64,000 nt of DNA, from contig JAFPZK010000078.1 in NCBI GenBank assembly GCA_017417315.1, forward strand, positions 1 to 64,000, given 5' to 3'. Positions 41,724 to 49,776 of this stretch are shown piece by piece; position 1 is the stretch's first letter; each line of letters begins with the position of its first letter. The translations under genes and the position numbers were made by a program. The DNA is from Bacteroidales bacterium (GTDB lineage: Bacteria; Bacteroidota; Bacteroidia; Bacteroidales; UBA3824). Below the pieces are notes generated by a model. That model worked only from the letters and a program-made list of their open reading frames with translations. It ran no database searches and had not been told where the DNA came from.

Positions 41724-42042
41724 TCATCTAACTGTTTGTTAATAAGCAACAAAATACCGCTCCAAGGTAAAACTGCTACGGAGTGTAGCAGTTTTGGGTC
41801 TGAGGTGCAAAACCGCTCGTAAAACTTTTTCATATTCCAAAGTTGCCGAGGTGAAAGACCAATTTCCGGATAGCGTTCTTTCAAATCCTCCGAAAGACGG
41901 TTTACAACACTGCTACCGTGTTTACTTTCTAATTTGTGTTAATCACGCGAGCAATATTCAACCGCGCTCCGTCGATTACAGCAATCGTATTGGTCAAAAT
42001 TGCGTTGTAATCGTTGTCTGTTATGATAATTTTTTCGTCCAT
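41699..42042 (-). pseudogene. Broken DUF1016 nuclease gene (N-terminal remnant)
   Basis: ATG 42042 opens a 37-codon frame ending AVIDGARLNIARVINTN, the start of a DUF1016 domain, then TAG. Another frame continues with ESKHGSSVVNRLSEDLKERY and LSPRQLWNMKKFYERF, the next DUF1016 motif, and ends at 41699. About 25 residues between the parts and the whole nuclease domain are missing. An 11-bp palindrome (41769-41795) sits at the LHSVAVLPW position, as in the intact DUF1016 gene at 14247. Confidence 0.75.
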
Positions 42043-42051
42043 AATAATTTT

Positions 42052-43254
42052 TTAATTGTTTTCTTCTCTTTCTTTTACTTTTTCAATCAACTTCCAAAAA
42101 TCGTCGCTAAAACCTAATTTTTTTAACTCCTGCGGATACATACGCCGACTATATTTCAACATAAATTCAACGCCCCAACGACTTAGCAAAATCTCCTGCT
42201 CATTAAAAATTTGCGGATTTTGCTTGAAAAATTCTTCCGCACCTTCATAACCGACTATTTCAGAAGCAAACCTATAAAGCATTACATTTTTATTGTAATG
42301 AACAAATTTTTTTGAAAGCGGCATTTTGCACTGCGCAATAAAATTCTCTAACCTTGTAGAATCTTCAACATACTTTTTATACAACCCATCAAAATCATCA
42401 TCGCTCCAATCATTTTTTTCATTACTTACAAGATAATTAAAAAACAAATCTTGTTCGCGGTAAAACCTTTGATTGCTGCCCGAAACATAATGCTCGTTTC
42501 TATAACCGTAAATATCGAAAGTCTCTCTCGAAAATGAAATCACCAACGTGTCATTCGGCTCAATGATTGTCGGTAAATAAAATTTCGTAAACCAATCCTC
42601 AAACAAAAATCCGCAATCTATTTCGCAAACACTTTCAACAAGTGCGTCAAAAACTGCTCTTTCCCCGTAGTGTTCTGTTGAATCAATTAACGGCGAATAA
42701 AAACCCCAATAACCGGTGCTTCCATTAAGAGCAACACACCGTTTATAATTACTTGAATGAAACCGCCTTTGAAACGATTGCCAACCTTTTGCCGTGTTTC
42801 TTTCGTACAATAGCACCTTTGCGGAATCTGTACGGTTATAAACGTATGGCGCAAAATCCGTTGTATCTTCTTTTACGTCAGGGAAATACGACATTTTGCT
42901 TAAATAAAGATCTGCTATTTTTTTCACTTCCAAAGGGTGAGTTTTTTCAACGCCGTCAGGATAAACGATTTTGAAATATTTTTCACCGTTAACAGTGATT
43001 GTAGAATCATTTAAAATATTGACATTCAGCGAAATAGTTTTATCATTCTGCAAAACAATTTCGTTATCGCTGACGGATTTGTATTTCCAAAAGTTGCTTT
43101 GAGCAATAGCAAATTCTTCAAAAAAACCGTAATCGTAGTTGCCGTTTTTTTCGTTAATCCAGTTTCCGGCGAGTTTGCGGGGAATTTCGCTGCCGTAAGG
43201 GTTGCAGGCGGCAATCATCACCGCCATAGCAAGTAAAAGTGATATTTTTTTCAT
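42052..43254 (-). CDS. Lipoprotein of unknown function (possible TlpA N-terminal part)
   Basis: 400 residues with lipobox LLAMAVMIAACN (Cys17). The N-terminal part (GNWINEKNGNYDYGFFEEFA to SITVNGEKYFKIVY) resembles the first domain of large TlpA-family lipoproteins of Bacteroidota, where a thioredoxin domain follows; that domain is missing here. The rest is helical with many Tyr, Phe and acidic residues. It starts 2 bp after the GntR gene and belongs to the ABC/GntR operon. Whether it was cut off from the thioredoxin fragment at 40986 is inference. Confidence 0.55.
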   Translation of the reverse strand: MKKISLLLAMAVMIAACNPYGSEIPRKLAGNWINEKNGNYDYGFFEEFAIAQSNFWKYKSVSDNEIVLQNDKTISLNVNILNDSTITVNGEKYFKIVYPDGVEKTHPLEVKKIADLYLSKMSYFPDVKEDTTDFAPYVYNRTDSAKVLLYERNTAKGWQSFQRRFHSSNYKRCVALNGSTGYWGFYSPLIDSTEHYGERAVFDALVESVCEIDCGFLFEDWFTKFYLPTIIEPNDTLVISFSRETFDIYGYRNEHYVSGSNQRFYREQDLFFNYLVSNEKNDWSDDDFDGLYKKYVEDSTRLENFIAQCKMPLSKKFVHYNKNVMLYRFASEIVGYEGAEEFFKQNPQIFNEQEILLSRWGVEFMLKYSRRMYPQELKKLGFSDDFWKLIEKVKEREENN

Positions 43255-43256
43255 AA

Positions 43257-43613
43257 TTAATGTCTGTTGTTATAAAGTTCTACAATTTCGTTGATTGAGA
43301 TTTTGAGCATGTCTATTTCGTTGAAAAAATCTTGAAGTTGCTCATTCATAAACATTTCCCTGCGCATTTGAAGGATTTTTTCAGCAGCACCTTCTGCCAC
43401 AAAATATCCTATTCCGCGCTTGTTGAAAATGATGTCTTTGTTTTGCAAAAAGTCGTATGAACGCACCACAGTATTAGCGTTAACTTCCAAACTTGCGGCA
43501 TATTCTCTGACTGACGGAATACGCTCATTTTCAGCGAATTTACCGGTGAGAATTTCGCCACAAATTTTATCGGCGATTTGCAAATATATCGGTCTGCTTT
43601 CTTTGAAATCCAT
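43257..43613 (-). CDS. GntR-family regulator (YtrA-like)
   Basis: 118 residues from ATG 43613. Winged helix with PIYLQIADKICGEILTGKF, RIPSVREYAASLEVNANTVV and the wing NKRGIGYFV, followed by a short helical tail without an effector domain, as in the YtrA subfamily. Such regulators control adjacent ABC transporter genes. It is encoded 5 bp after the permease and before a lipoprotein, an unusual place since the regulator often comes first. Confidence 0.88.
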   Translation of the reverse strand: MDFKESRPIYLQIADKICGEILTGKFAENERIPSVREYAASLEVNANTVVRSYDFLQNKDIIFNKRGIGYFVAEGAAEKILQMRREMFMNEQLQDFFNEIDMLKISINEIVELYNNRH

Positions 43614-43618
43614 AGTGT

Positions 43619-44344
43619 CTACCAATTAAAAAGTTTAAACCTGATTTCTTTACGGCGGTAGACGAAATATGCCGCCGTCAAATTAACTATCGTTAAAAAG
43701 CCCGTAAATAAGCCTACGACAAGGTATAACCGATGTAAATCTCCTCCGATAAACCGCGCAATAGGGTCAAGAAACATCAGATTTGCGCTAATCAACCAGT
43801 TAACACACAGAACGATAAGCAGTGTCGTAAAAACCAGAAAAACCACTAATCCGAACCGTCTGAACACCGCTGCCCAAAACGTGCTGAGCGATGATAACCA
43901 AACTAAACACATCGTCAGAATAATGTGAACCGGCAAATTCTTCTCCTGAAATCCGAGTTTTGAAACAAAATCGTCGTTAAAATACAGCAAAAACGAAAAC
44001 ACCACCCAGATTATCAGCGGTAAAACATTGCAAATCAACACTCTTGCTAAAAATTTTTCCAAGTTTGAGGCGGGCAAAAGGTTAAAGGTCTGAAAACCTA
44101 TTTTTTTGCGGATATTTGCGCAAATCAAACTTGACACAACAAGCACACCGGCAGACCCGATTACGACCGTAAACCCCCAAAACGGCTCCCAAATCTTACT
44201 TTTGCCCGGCATTCCGATAAGCCAAACCGTCAAAAAATAAAATGTCAGAGTTGCTAACACATAGACAATCAGCGGTGTAGCAGCAAGTCTGAACTGTGAT
44301 TTCAAAAGTTTTGAAAACCTGAAAAAAGTAAAATTTTCATTCAT
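43619..44344 (-). CDS. ABC transporter membrane protein
   Basis: 241 residues with about six hydrophobic spans (LIVYVLATLTFYFLTVWLI, VVIGSAGVLVVSSLICANI, LICNVLPLIIWVVFSFLLYF and others). No clear family motif, but it follows the ATPase gene by 11 bp and resembles the ABC-2 type permeases paired with GntR/YtrA operons. The cargo is unknown. Confidence 0.7.
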   Translation of the reverse strand: MNENFTFFRFSKLLKSQFRLAATPLIVYVLATLTFYFLTVWLIGMPGKSKIWEPFWGFTVVIGSAGVLVVSSLICANIRKKIGFQTFNLLPASNLEKFLARVLICNVLPLIIWVVFSFLLYFNDDFVSKLGFQEKNLPVHIILTMCLVWLSSLSTFWAAVFRRFGLVVFLVFTTLLIVLCVNWLISANLMFLDPIARFIGGDLHRLYLVVGLFTGFLTIVNLTAAYFVYRRKEIRFKLFNW

Positions 44345-44355
44345 TTTTTGCCCTC

Positions 44356-45180
44356 CTAATTAGAAAAAACTTGGTTAATTTTATTGCTGTCCGCCAAAAC
44401 CGCATTGAACAAAAGTTCGATGTTGAGCGGAGTTTCTGAATCACCGTTTTGACGTTTACCAACCAAAAGTTGTCCGCCGAAAACATCTTGCGCAAAAAGC
44501 GGATTTTCAGTTTTTTCTGTCGTGAAAAAGAGTTTTTCGGTGATGTCAAGAACGCTGTAATCAAAAACGCATTTTTTGTTGTCAATGATTGTGATATGGT
44601 CGATAAGGTTCTCAACATCACGGACTTGGTGAGTTGAAATTATTATCGTGCGGTTGTCGTTCATGCAGGAAGAAACCACTTGACGAAACTGACTTTTTGA
44701 CGGAATGTCAAGACCGTTAGTCGGCTCATCCATAATCAGGAGCGAAGTGTTTGCGGCGAGAGCGAAACACATAAACGCCTTTTTCTTTTGTCCCATTGAC
44801 AGTTTGTCTAAGCGGATGTCGGCTGTCATATTGAACCCTTTTAGACATTTTTCAAACACCTCGCGGCTGAATTTCGGATAAAAGGGTGCGTTGAGTTTTA
44901 CGTATTTTTCAAACGTAAGTCTCGGCAATTCAAACTCTTCCGGCACTAAAAACATATCCGCCAAAGCGTTAGGATTGCGTTTTGTAACGTCGTAGCCGTT
45001 GAACTCTACTTTGCCCCCGTTTGCGAACAGCAAACCCGACATCAAATAAAGCAGTGTTGATTTTCCCGCGCCGTTTAAGCCGAGAAGACCGTAAATTTTA
45101 CCTTCGTTGAAATTAAGGCTCAAATTATCAAAGACTTCGTGTTTTGAATAATTGAATTTTAAACCGTTTATTACAATCAT
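44356..45180 (-). CDS. ABC transporter ATP-binding protein
   Basis: 274 residues. Walker A GLNGAGKST, signature LSMGQKKK (in place of LSGGQ), Walker B LLIMDEPTNGLD and the switch His in IISTHQV. The short C-terminal extension is unassigned. It powers the adjacent permease. A -7 box TATTTTTG (45206-45213, minus) lies 25 bp upstream, so the operon of ATPase, permease, GntR and lipoprotein starts here. Confidence 0.92.
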   Translation of the reverse strand: MIVINGLKFNYSKHEVFDNLSLNFNEGKIYGLLGLNGAGKSTLLYLMSGLLFANGGKVEFNGYDVTKRNPNALADMFLVPEEFELPRLTFEKYVKLNAPFYPKFSREVFEKCLKGFNMTADIRLDKLSMGQKKKAFMCFALAANTSLLIMDEPTNGLDIPSKSQFRQVVSSCMNDNRTIIISTHQVRDVENLIDHITIIDNKKCVFDYSVLDITEKLFFTTEKTENPLFAQDVFGGQLLVGKRQNGDSETPLNIELLFNAVLADSNKINQVFSN

Positions 45181-45299
45181 AGTGTATTAATGTATTAGTA
45201 CACCGCAAAAATAGAATGGATAATTGAAATAAAAAAATTTTTTTGAAGTTTTTTTTGAAAAAGTTATTTATCAGACTGATAAAAAAATAGTTATGGTTT

Positions 45300-46346
45300 C
45301 TATTTTTCCAAAAAATTATATTTACTTTGACGGCGTTTCCACCTTTCGCGGGCAAATTGTTGCATGTCGGCAACGGTATCTTTTTCGTCAAGAATTTCAA
45401 TGCCGAGCAAAGTCTCGATAATATCCTCCATCGTAACAATGCCGTCCATGCCGCCGTATTCGTCAACAACCAAAGCAATTTGCTCCTTCTTTTTCAACAT
45501 ATCTTCCCAAAGCGCAAAAACTGGCTTAGTATTCGGAACAATTAAAATATCACGCTTTAAGTTTTTGAGTTTCAGCGTGTCATGGTCTTCGGCAAGACTT
45601 TCCATAACCTGCTGACGAAAAACGTAACCCGTAATATTCTCATCATCGCCGCCGTAAATCGGAATCCGTGAAAAACGCAAATAATTTTTCCCAGCCAAAA
45701 ACTCTCCTAACGTCATCTCCTCGTCAGCCGAACAAACCACAACCCTCGGTGTCATAACGTCTGAAACACGGTAGTTTTTCAGTTTCATAAGGTTCTGAAT
45801 GATAGCGTTTTCGTTAGCCCTGAAAATACCTTCTTCCTCACCGATATTTGCCAGAGCCGAAATCTCTTCTCGCGAGGTCGTATGCCCCGAATCCTTTTTC
45901 TTAAAAAGTTTCGTAAGTTGCTGAGCCAAAATAACTAACGGATATGTCAAAACATAAACCACACTTATTAAATGTCCGACAAGACCGGCAAGTTTTTCCC
46001 AGTTGTTAGTGCCTAAGGTCTTGGGCATAATTTCCGAAAAAATCAAAATCAAAACCGTTAAAACGGCTGAAACAACCCCTAACGACTGCGAACCCCAAAC
46101 ATGAGAAGCCTGTGCGCCGACCATCGCCGCACCAGCGGTGTTCGCTATCGTATTCAATGAAAGTATCGCTGACAAGGCTTTGTCAACGTTATTTTTGAAT
46201 TTTACAAGTTTTCTGACACCTTTTTTAGGTGAATTTTCGTTAAGTTTTACGAAAATAGGAGACGTACTGAGCAACACGCTCTCCATCAACGAACACAAAA
46301 ACGATATAAAAAGCGTAAACGAAAAATATAAAACAAGAAGAGCCAT
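45300..46346 (-). CDS. DUF21/CBS-domain membrane protein (CorC/HlyC type)
   Basis: 348 residues from ATG 46346; an in-frame start 30 bp earlier would be translated from the TTGACAATTG repeat (MSIINCQLKK) and is rejected. A DUF21 region of four spans (1-140) is followed by a CBS pair (VMTPRVVVCSADEEMTLGEF and LVVDEYGGMDGIVTMEDIIETLLGIE). No C-terminal CorC_HlyC domain is seen, so it is the short form. Relatives are linked to magnesium or cobalt export. Confidence 0.88.
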   Translation of the reverse strand: MALLVLYFSFTLFISFLCSLMESVLLSTSPIFVKLNENSPKKGVRKLVKFKNNVDKALSAILSLNTIANTAGAAMVGAQASHVWGSQSLGVVSAVLTVLILIFSEIMPKTLGTNNWEKLAGLVGHLISVVYVLTYPLVILAQQLTKLFKKKDSGHTTSREEISALANIGEEEGIFRANENAIIQNLMKLKNYRVSDVMTPRVVVCSADEEMTLGEFLAGKNYLRFSRIPIYGGDDENITGYVFRQQVMESLAEDHDTLKLKNLKRDILIVPNTKPVFALWEDMLKKKEQIALVVDEYGGMDGIVTMEDIIETLLGIEILDEKDTVADMQQFARERWKRRQSKYNFLEK

Positions 46347-46348
46347 TT

Positions 46349-46420
46349 TTTTTAATTGACAATTGATAATTGACAATTGACAATTTTTTTAATCACTGTC
46401 AATTGTCAATTGTCAATTAT
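46349..46420. repeat. TTGACAATTG-type hairpin repeat, copy 3
   Basis: Units AATTGACAATTGATAATTG in one direction and GTCAATTGTCAATTGTCAAT in the other around TTTTTTTAATCAC, between asd and the CBS protein gene, both on the minus strand. Confidence 0.85.
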
Positions 46421-46423
46421 GAA

Positions 46424-47434
46424 TTATTTCACGTTTCCTACTTTAAGAAGATATTCTGCAATTTGAACGGCGTTCAATGCTGCGCCTTTTCTGATTTGAT
46501 CGCCTGAAAGCCAGAAAGTTAAACCATTGTCCTCTGCCAAATCTTTACGAACACGTCCTACAAAAACGTCGTCTTTGCCGGCAGTTTCCAAAGGCATAGG
46601 ATAAACCAAGTTTGCAGGGTCGTCAACCAAAGTACAACCGTCAGAGGCAGCGATAGCCTTCTGAGCCTCCTCAACTGAAATCGGTTTTTCGGTTTCAATC
46701 CAAACGGACTCAGAATGTGAACGAAGCGACGAAACTCTTACGCAAGTTGCCGAACATTTAGCGTCGGTGTGCATAATTTTGCGGGTCTCGTTAAACATTT
46801 TCATCTCCTCTTTCGTGTAACCGTTAGGCTGGAAAACATCGATTTGAGGAATAACGTTGTATGCCAACTGATGCGGAAATTTCTTAACCGTAACAGGTTG
46901 ACCGTTAACGAGTTCCTTGTATTGTTGTTCCAATTCTGCCATTGCAGCCGCACCTGCGCCCGAAGCCGACTGATAAGACGAAACACGGATTCTCTTAATG
47001 TGCGAAATTTTCTCCAAAGGTTTCAAAACCACAACCATCATAATCGTTGTACAGTTCGGGTTTGCGATAATGCCTCGCGGACGGTTGAGAGCGTCTTCAG
47101 CGTTACATTCGGGAACTACCAAAGGAACGTCCTCGTCCATACGGAATGCTGACGAGTTGTCAATCATAACCGCGCCGTATTTCGTAATATCCTCAGCAAA
47201 TTCTTTTGAAGTACCCGCACCTGCCGAAGTGAAAGCAATGTCAACGCCTTTGAAATCGTCGTTGTGTTGAAGAAGTTTTACTTCATACTCTTTGCCTTTA
47301 AACGTGTATTTTGTACCCGCACTTCTTTGAGAGCCGAACAAAACCAAATCGTCAAGAGGAAAATTTCTTTCGTCAAGAATCCTCAAAAGTTCCTGACCTA
47401 CCGCGCCGGACGCGCCTACAATCGCTACTTTCAT
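46424..47434 (-). CDS. asd: Aspartate-semialdehyde dehydrogenase
   Basis: 336 residues. NADP-binding GASGAVGQE at the N-terminus; active-site Cys in [39 protein letters not shown] with the active-site His. It makes aspartate semialdehyde for lysine/diaminopimelate, threonine and methionine synthesis. A -7 box TAATTTTG lies at 47472-47479 (minus). Upstream of the CBS-protein gene in the same direction. Confidence 0.96.
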   Translation of the reverse strand: MKVAIVGASGAVGQELLRILDERNFPLDDLVLFGSQRSAGTKYTFKGKEYEVKLLQHNDDFKGVDIAFTSAGAGTSKEFAEDITKYGAVMIDNSSAFRMDEDVPLVVPECNAEDALNRPRGIIANPNCTTIMMVVVLKPLEKISHIKRIRVSSYQSASGAGAAAMAELEQQYKELVNGQPVTVKKFPHQLAYNVIPQIDVFQPNGYTKEEMKMFNETRKIMHTDAKCSATCVRVSSLRSHSESVWIETEKPISVEEAQKAIAASDGCTLVDDPANLVYPMPLETAGKDDVFVGRVRKDLAEDNGLTFWLSGDQIRKGAALNAVQIAEYLLKVGNVK

Positions 47435-47471
47435 TTCTTTTTTAAAATATTTTTTTTAAGTTTATAATTCG

Positions 47472-47479
47472 CAAAATTA
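47472..47479 (-). promoter_or_regulatory. -7 box of asd
   Basis: TAATTTTG on the minus strand, 37 bp before the asd ATG; no good TTTG partner 19-21 bp upstream. Confidence 0.45.
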
Positions 47480-47509
47480 ATAAAATTTCACATACGCGGA
47501 AAATTTTTC

Positions 47510-49609
47510 TTAAAAAACTTTTTCGACGTTTTTCACCCTTTTGAACCTCTCTTTCAAGTTTTCGAGTTGACTTTCACCCAAAAGGTTGACCGAAAATACT
47601 GCCGAAAATTTTCCGCCCGGCTCTTCCGAAAGACTAAAAGAACGGATATGAACGTGAAATTCATTGGTCAAAACGTTTGTCAAAACCGTTGACATTCCCG
47701 AATCATACACGCCTTGAAGTTTGATAACCGCAGTAATAAGTTCTTTTGAAACGTCTTTTTTCCAAATTGCGTTAACAACTCTGTACGGAAATTTTGTCAA
47801 AATATTTTTTGCATTCGGACAGTCGTAACGGTGAATTTTCATGCCGTTGGTTGCGGTTACGAAAGCAAAAATTTTATCTCCGGGAAGCGGCTTGCAACAT
47901 TTCGCAAACGTGTAACCGACAGTATCCAAATTGTCAATTATAAGATAATCGGTCGTAGAATCGGTTTCTGCCTCGCGGTGTTTTTTCTCGTCAGCAGGCA
48001 CGGCTGTTTGAGTTTGTGCCTCAGAAGCAAGAGCCGCACGGATTTTATGCAAATCAATACCGCCCTCCCCTACTTTTTGATACAAATCAACAGGTTTTTC
48101 AAAGCCGAGAAATTTTGCAATTTTTACGACGTTTACCTCGTTGAAATCATAATCTGCCTGTTCTATTTTTTGACGGACAATCTCCTTTCCTATTTCTGCA
48201 AGGCGGTGATTATCAGCCTCAATGATACGGCGTATGCGGTTTTTGGTTTTGATGTTATTAGCTATGTTAATCCACTCGGCGGCAGGTTTTTGATTGTTAG
48301 AGGTCAATATTTTAACAGTGTCGCCGTTTTGAAGTTTTTGCTTCAACGACACAAATTTCCCGTTAACGTGTGCGCCGTTACATTTGCTTCCTACTTCCGA
48401 ATGAATGGCAAAAGCAAAATCCAAAACGGTATCACCTTTGCGCATTTTTTTCAAATCGCCGTCGGGGGTGAAAATATAAATTTCATCGCTGTACAAAGCC
48501 TTTTTTTCCGATGAAACGCCTTTGGCAGAATCGGGATTTTCTATTGCCTCACGTATCCGAGTGAAAATATTTCCGTCAGCCTTTCCGTCAGTACCGTTTT
48601 TGTATTTCCAATGAGCGGCAAGACCTTTTTCTGCCACTTCGTCCATTCTTACGGTGCGGATTTGAACCTCCACCCAACGTCCCTCAGGACCGATAACCGT
48701 CGTGTGCAACGATTCGTAACCGCTTGATTTAGGAACACTTATCCAATCTCTCAATCGGTACGGATTAGGCTTGTACTCTTCGGTTATCAACGAATAAACC
48801 TTCCAACAGTCGGTCTTTTCGTTTTCGGGTGCAGAATCTATTATCACGCGAATCGCAAACAAATCGTAAATTCCGTCAACGTCAATGTTTTGTTTTTTCA
48901 TTTTTTGACGTATTGACGAAATAGATTTCGGACGGCCTTTTATGCTGACTTTCAAGCCTGATTTTTCAAATTTCTTTTTTAGCGGCTCAATAAACGCCTT
49001 TATATATTCGTCTCTTTCTTCTTTTTTGATTTGAAGTTTGTCGGCAATAGAGCGGAAAGTATCGTATTCAAAAAATTTCAGACACGTCTCTTCCATTTCG
49101 GTTTTTATTTTGTAAAGACCGATACGGTGCGCAACGGGCGAATACAGATACTGAACCTCAGTTGCATCTTTATAACTTTCAGGGTCTGAAATATCTTTTA
49201 AATGCCTGATTTTCAATAAGTGTTCGGCAAGAAGAATAATTATTGCGCGGACATCACCCGACAAAGTTACAAGCAGTTTTATATGATTTTCGTTTTGGGT
49301 TTTGAGTTTTTCCTCGTTAAATTCCGGAATTTTGAGAATGCCTGACAAAATGCCGGAAACCTCGCCGTCAAGTTTTCCCGAAGAAATCAAAGAGGAAAGT
49401 TTTTCCCTTTCAAGACAGGCGTAAGCAGTTAATGCAGACATAGTTACAACATCGGCATTGATTTCCTCAGCACCGATTTTCAAAAATTCCGCTGCATAGG
49501 GCGAAATTTCTGAGGTTTCGTTTTTAATAACTTCAACAGTCCGTAACAGAGCCTCTTTGTCCGACAAAGTCAACGACTGTAAATAATTCCCTAATATCTC
49601 CTCTATCAT
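47510..49609 (-). CDS. RelA/SpoT-family (p)ppGpp synthetase/hydrolase
   Basis: 699 residues from ATG 49609; the longer frame (49660) would begin upstream of the promoter at 49641-49671 and is rejected. Domains in order: HD-like hydrolase region (about 40-190), synthetase (RPKSISSIRQKMKKQNID, YDLFAIRVI, SGYESLHTTVIGPEG), TGS (IYIFTPDGDLKKMRKG) and ACT (about 625-699). The hydrolase part lacks an obvious HDxxED: LAEHLLKIRHLKD is seen where AHDRLHNMRTL is expected. It may thus be mainly a synthetase, like RelA. It makes the alarmone of the stringent response. Confidence 0.9.
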   Translation of the reverse strand: MIEEILGNYLQSLTLSDKEALLRTVEVIKNETSEISPYAAEFLKIGAEEINADVVTMSALTAYACLEREKLSSLISSGKLDGEVSGILSGILKIPEFNEEKLKTQNENHIKLLVTLSGDVRAIIILLAEHLLKIRHLKDISDPESYKDATEVQYLYSPVAHRIGLYKIKTEMEETCLKFFEYDTFRSIADKLQIKKEERDEYIKAFIEPLKKKFEKSGLKVSIKGRPKSISSIRQKMKKQNIDVDGIYDLFAIRVIIDSAPENEKTDCWKVYSLITEEYKPNPYRLRDWISVPKSSGYESLHTTVIGPEGRWVEVQIRTVRMDEVAEKGLAAHWKYKNGTDGKADGNIFTRIREAIENPDSAKGVSSEKKALYSDEIYIFTPDGDLKKMRKGDTVLDFAFAIHSEVGSKCNGAHVNGKFVSLKQKLQNGDTVKILTSNNQKPAAEWINIANNIKTKNRIRRIIEADNHRLAEIGKEIVRQKIEQADYDFNEVNVVKIAKFLGFEKPVDLYQKVGEGGIDLHKIRAALASEAQTQTAVPADEKKHREAETDSTTDYLIIDNLDTVGYTFAKCCKPLPGDKIFAFVTATNGMKIHRYDCPNAKNILTKFPYRVVNAIWKKDVSKELITAVIKLQGVYDSGMSTVLTNVLTNEFHVHIRSFSLSEEPGGKFSAVFSVNLLGESQLENLKERFKRVKNVEKVF

Positions 49610-49640
49610 AATAGTAATAGTTTTTATTTTTAAGTGCGCA

Positions 49641-49671
49641 CAAAGGTACACATTTTTCATATCATTTCAAA
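49641..49671 (-). promoter_or_regulatory. Promoter of the RelA/SpoT gene
   Basis: Minus-strand TTTG (49668-49671), 19 bp, TACCTTTG (49641-49648), 32 bp before ATG 49609. Confidence 0.7.
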
Positions 49672-49732
49672 AAAAGAAAACAAAAGTTGAAAAAATTCAG
49701 TTTTTCACGTATTTTTTTAATTTTTTTTGCAA

Positions 49733-49753
49733 CTTAGCACCAATTTTGCTAAG
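49733..49753. promoter_or_regulatory. 7-bp inverted repeat before the first M13 gene
   Basis: CTTAGCA (49733-49739) and TGCTAAG (49747-49753) around CCAATTT; a possible operator or start-proximal hairpin, 23 bp before the ATG. Confidence 0.35.
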
Positions 49754-49776
49754 ACGGTAATAAAACCATAAAGCCA

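Noticed and set aside
49610..49660. Longer N-terminus of the RelA/SpoT protein
   Set aside because: It would start upstream of the promoter -7 box at 49641-49648.
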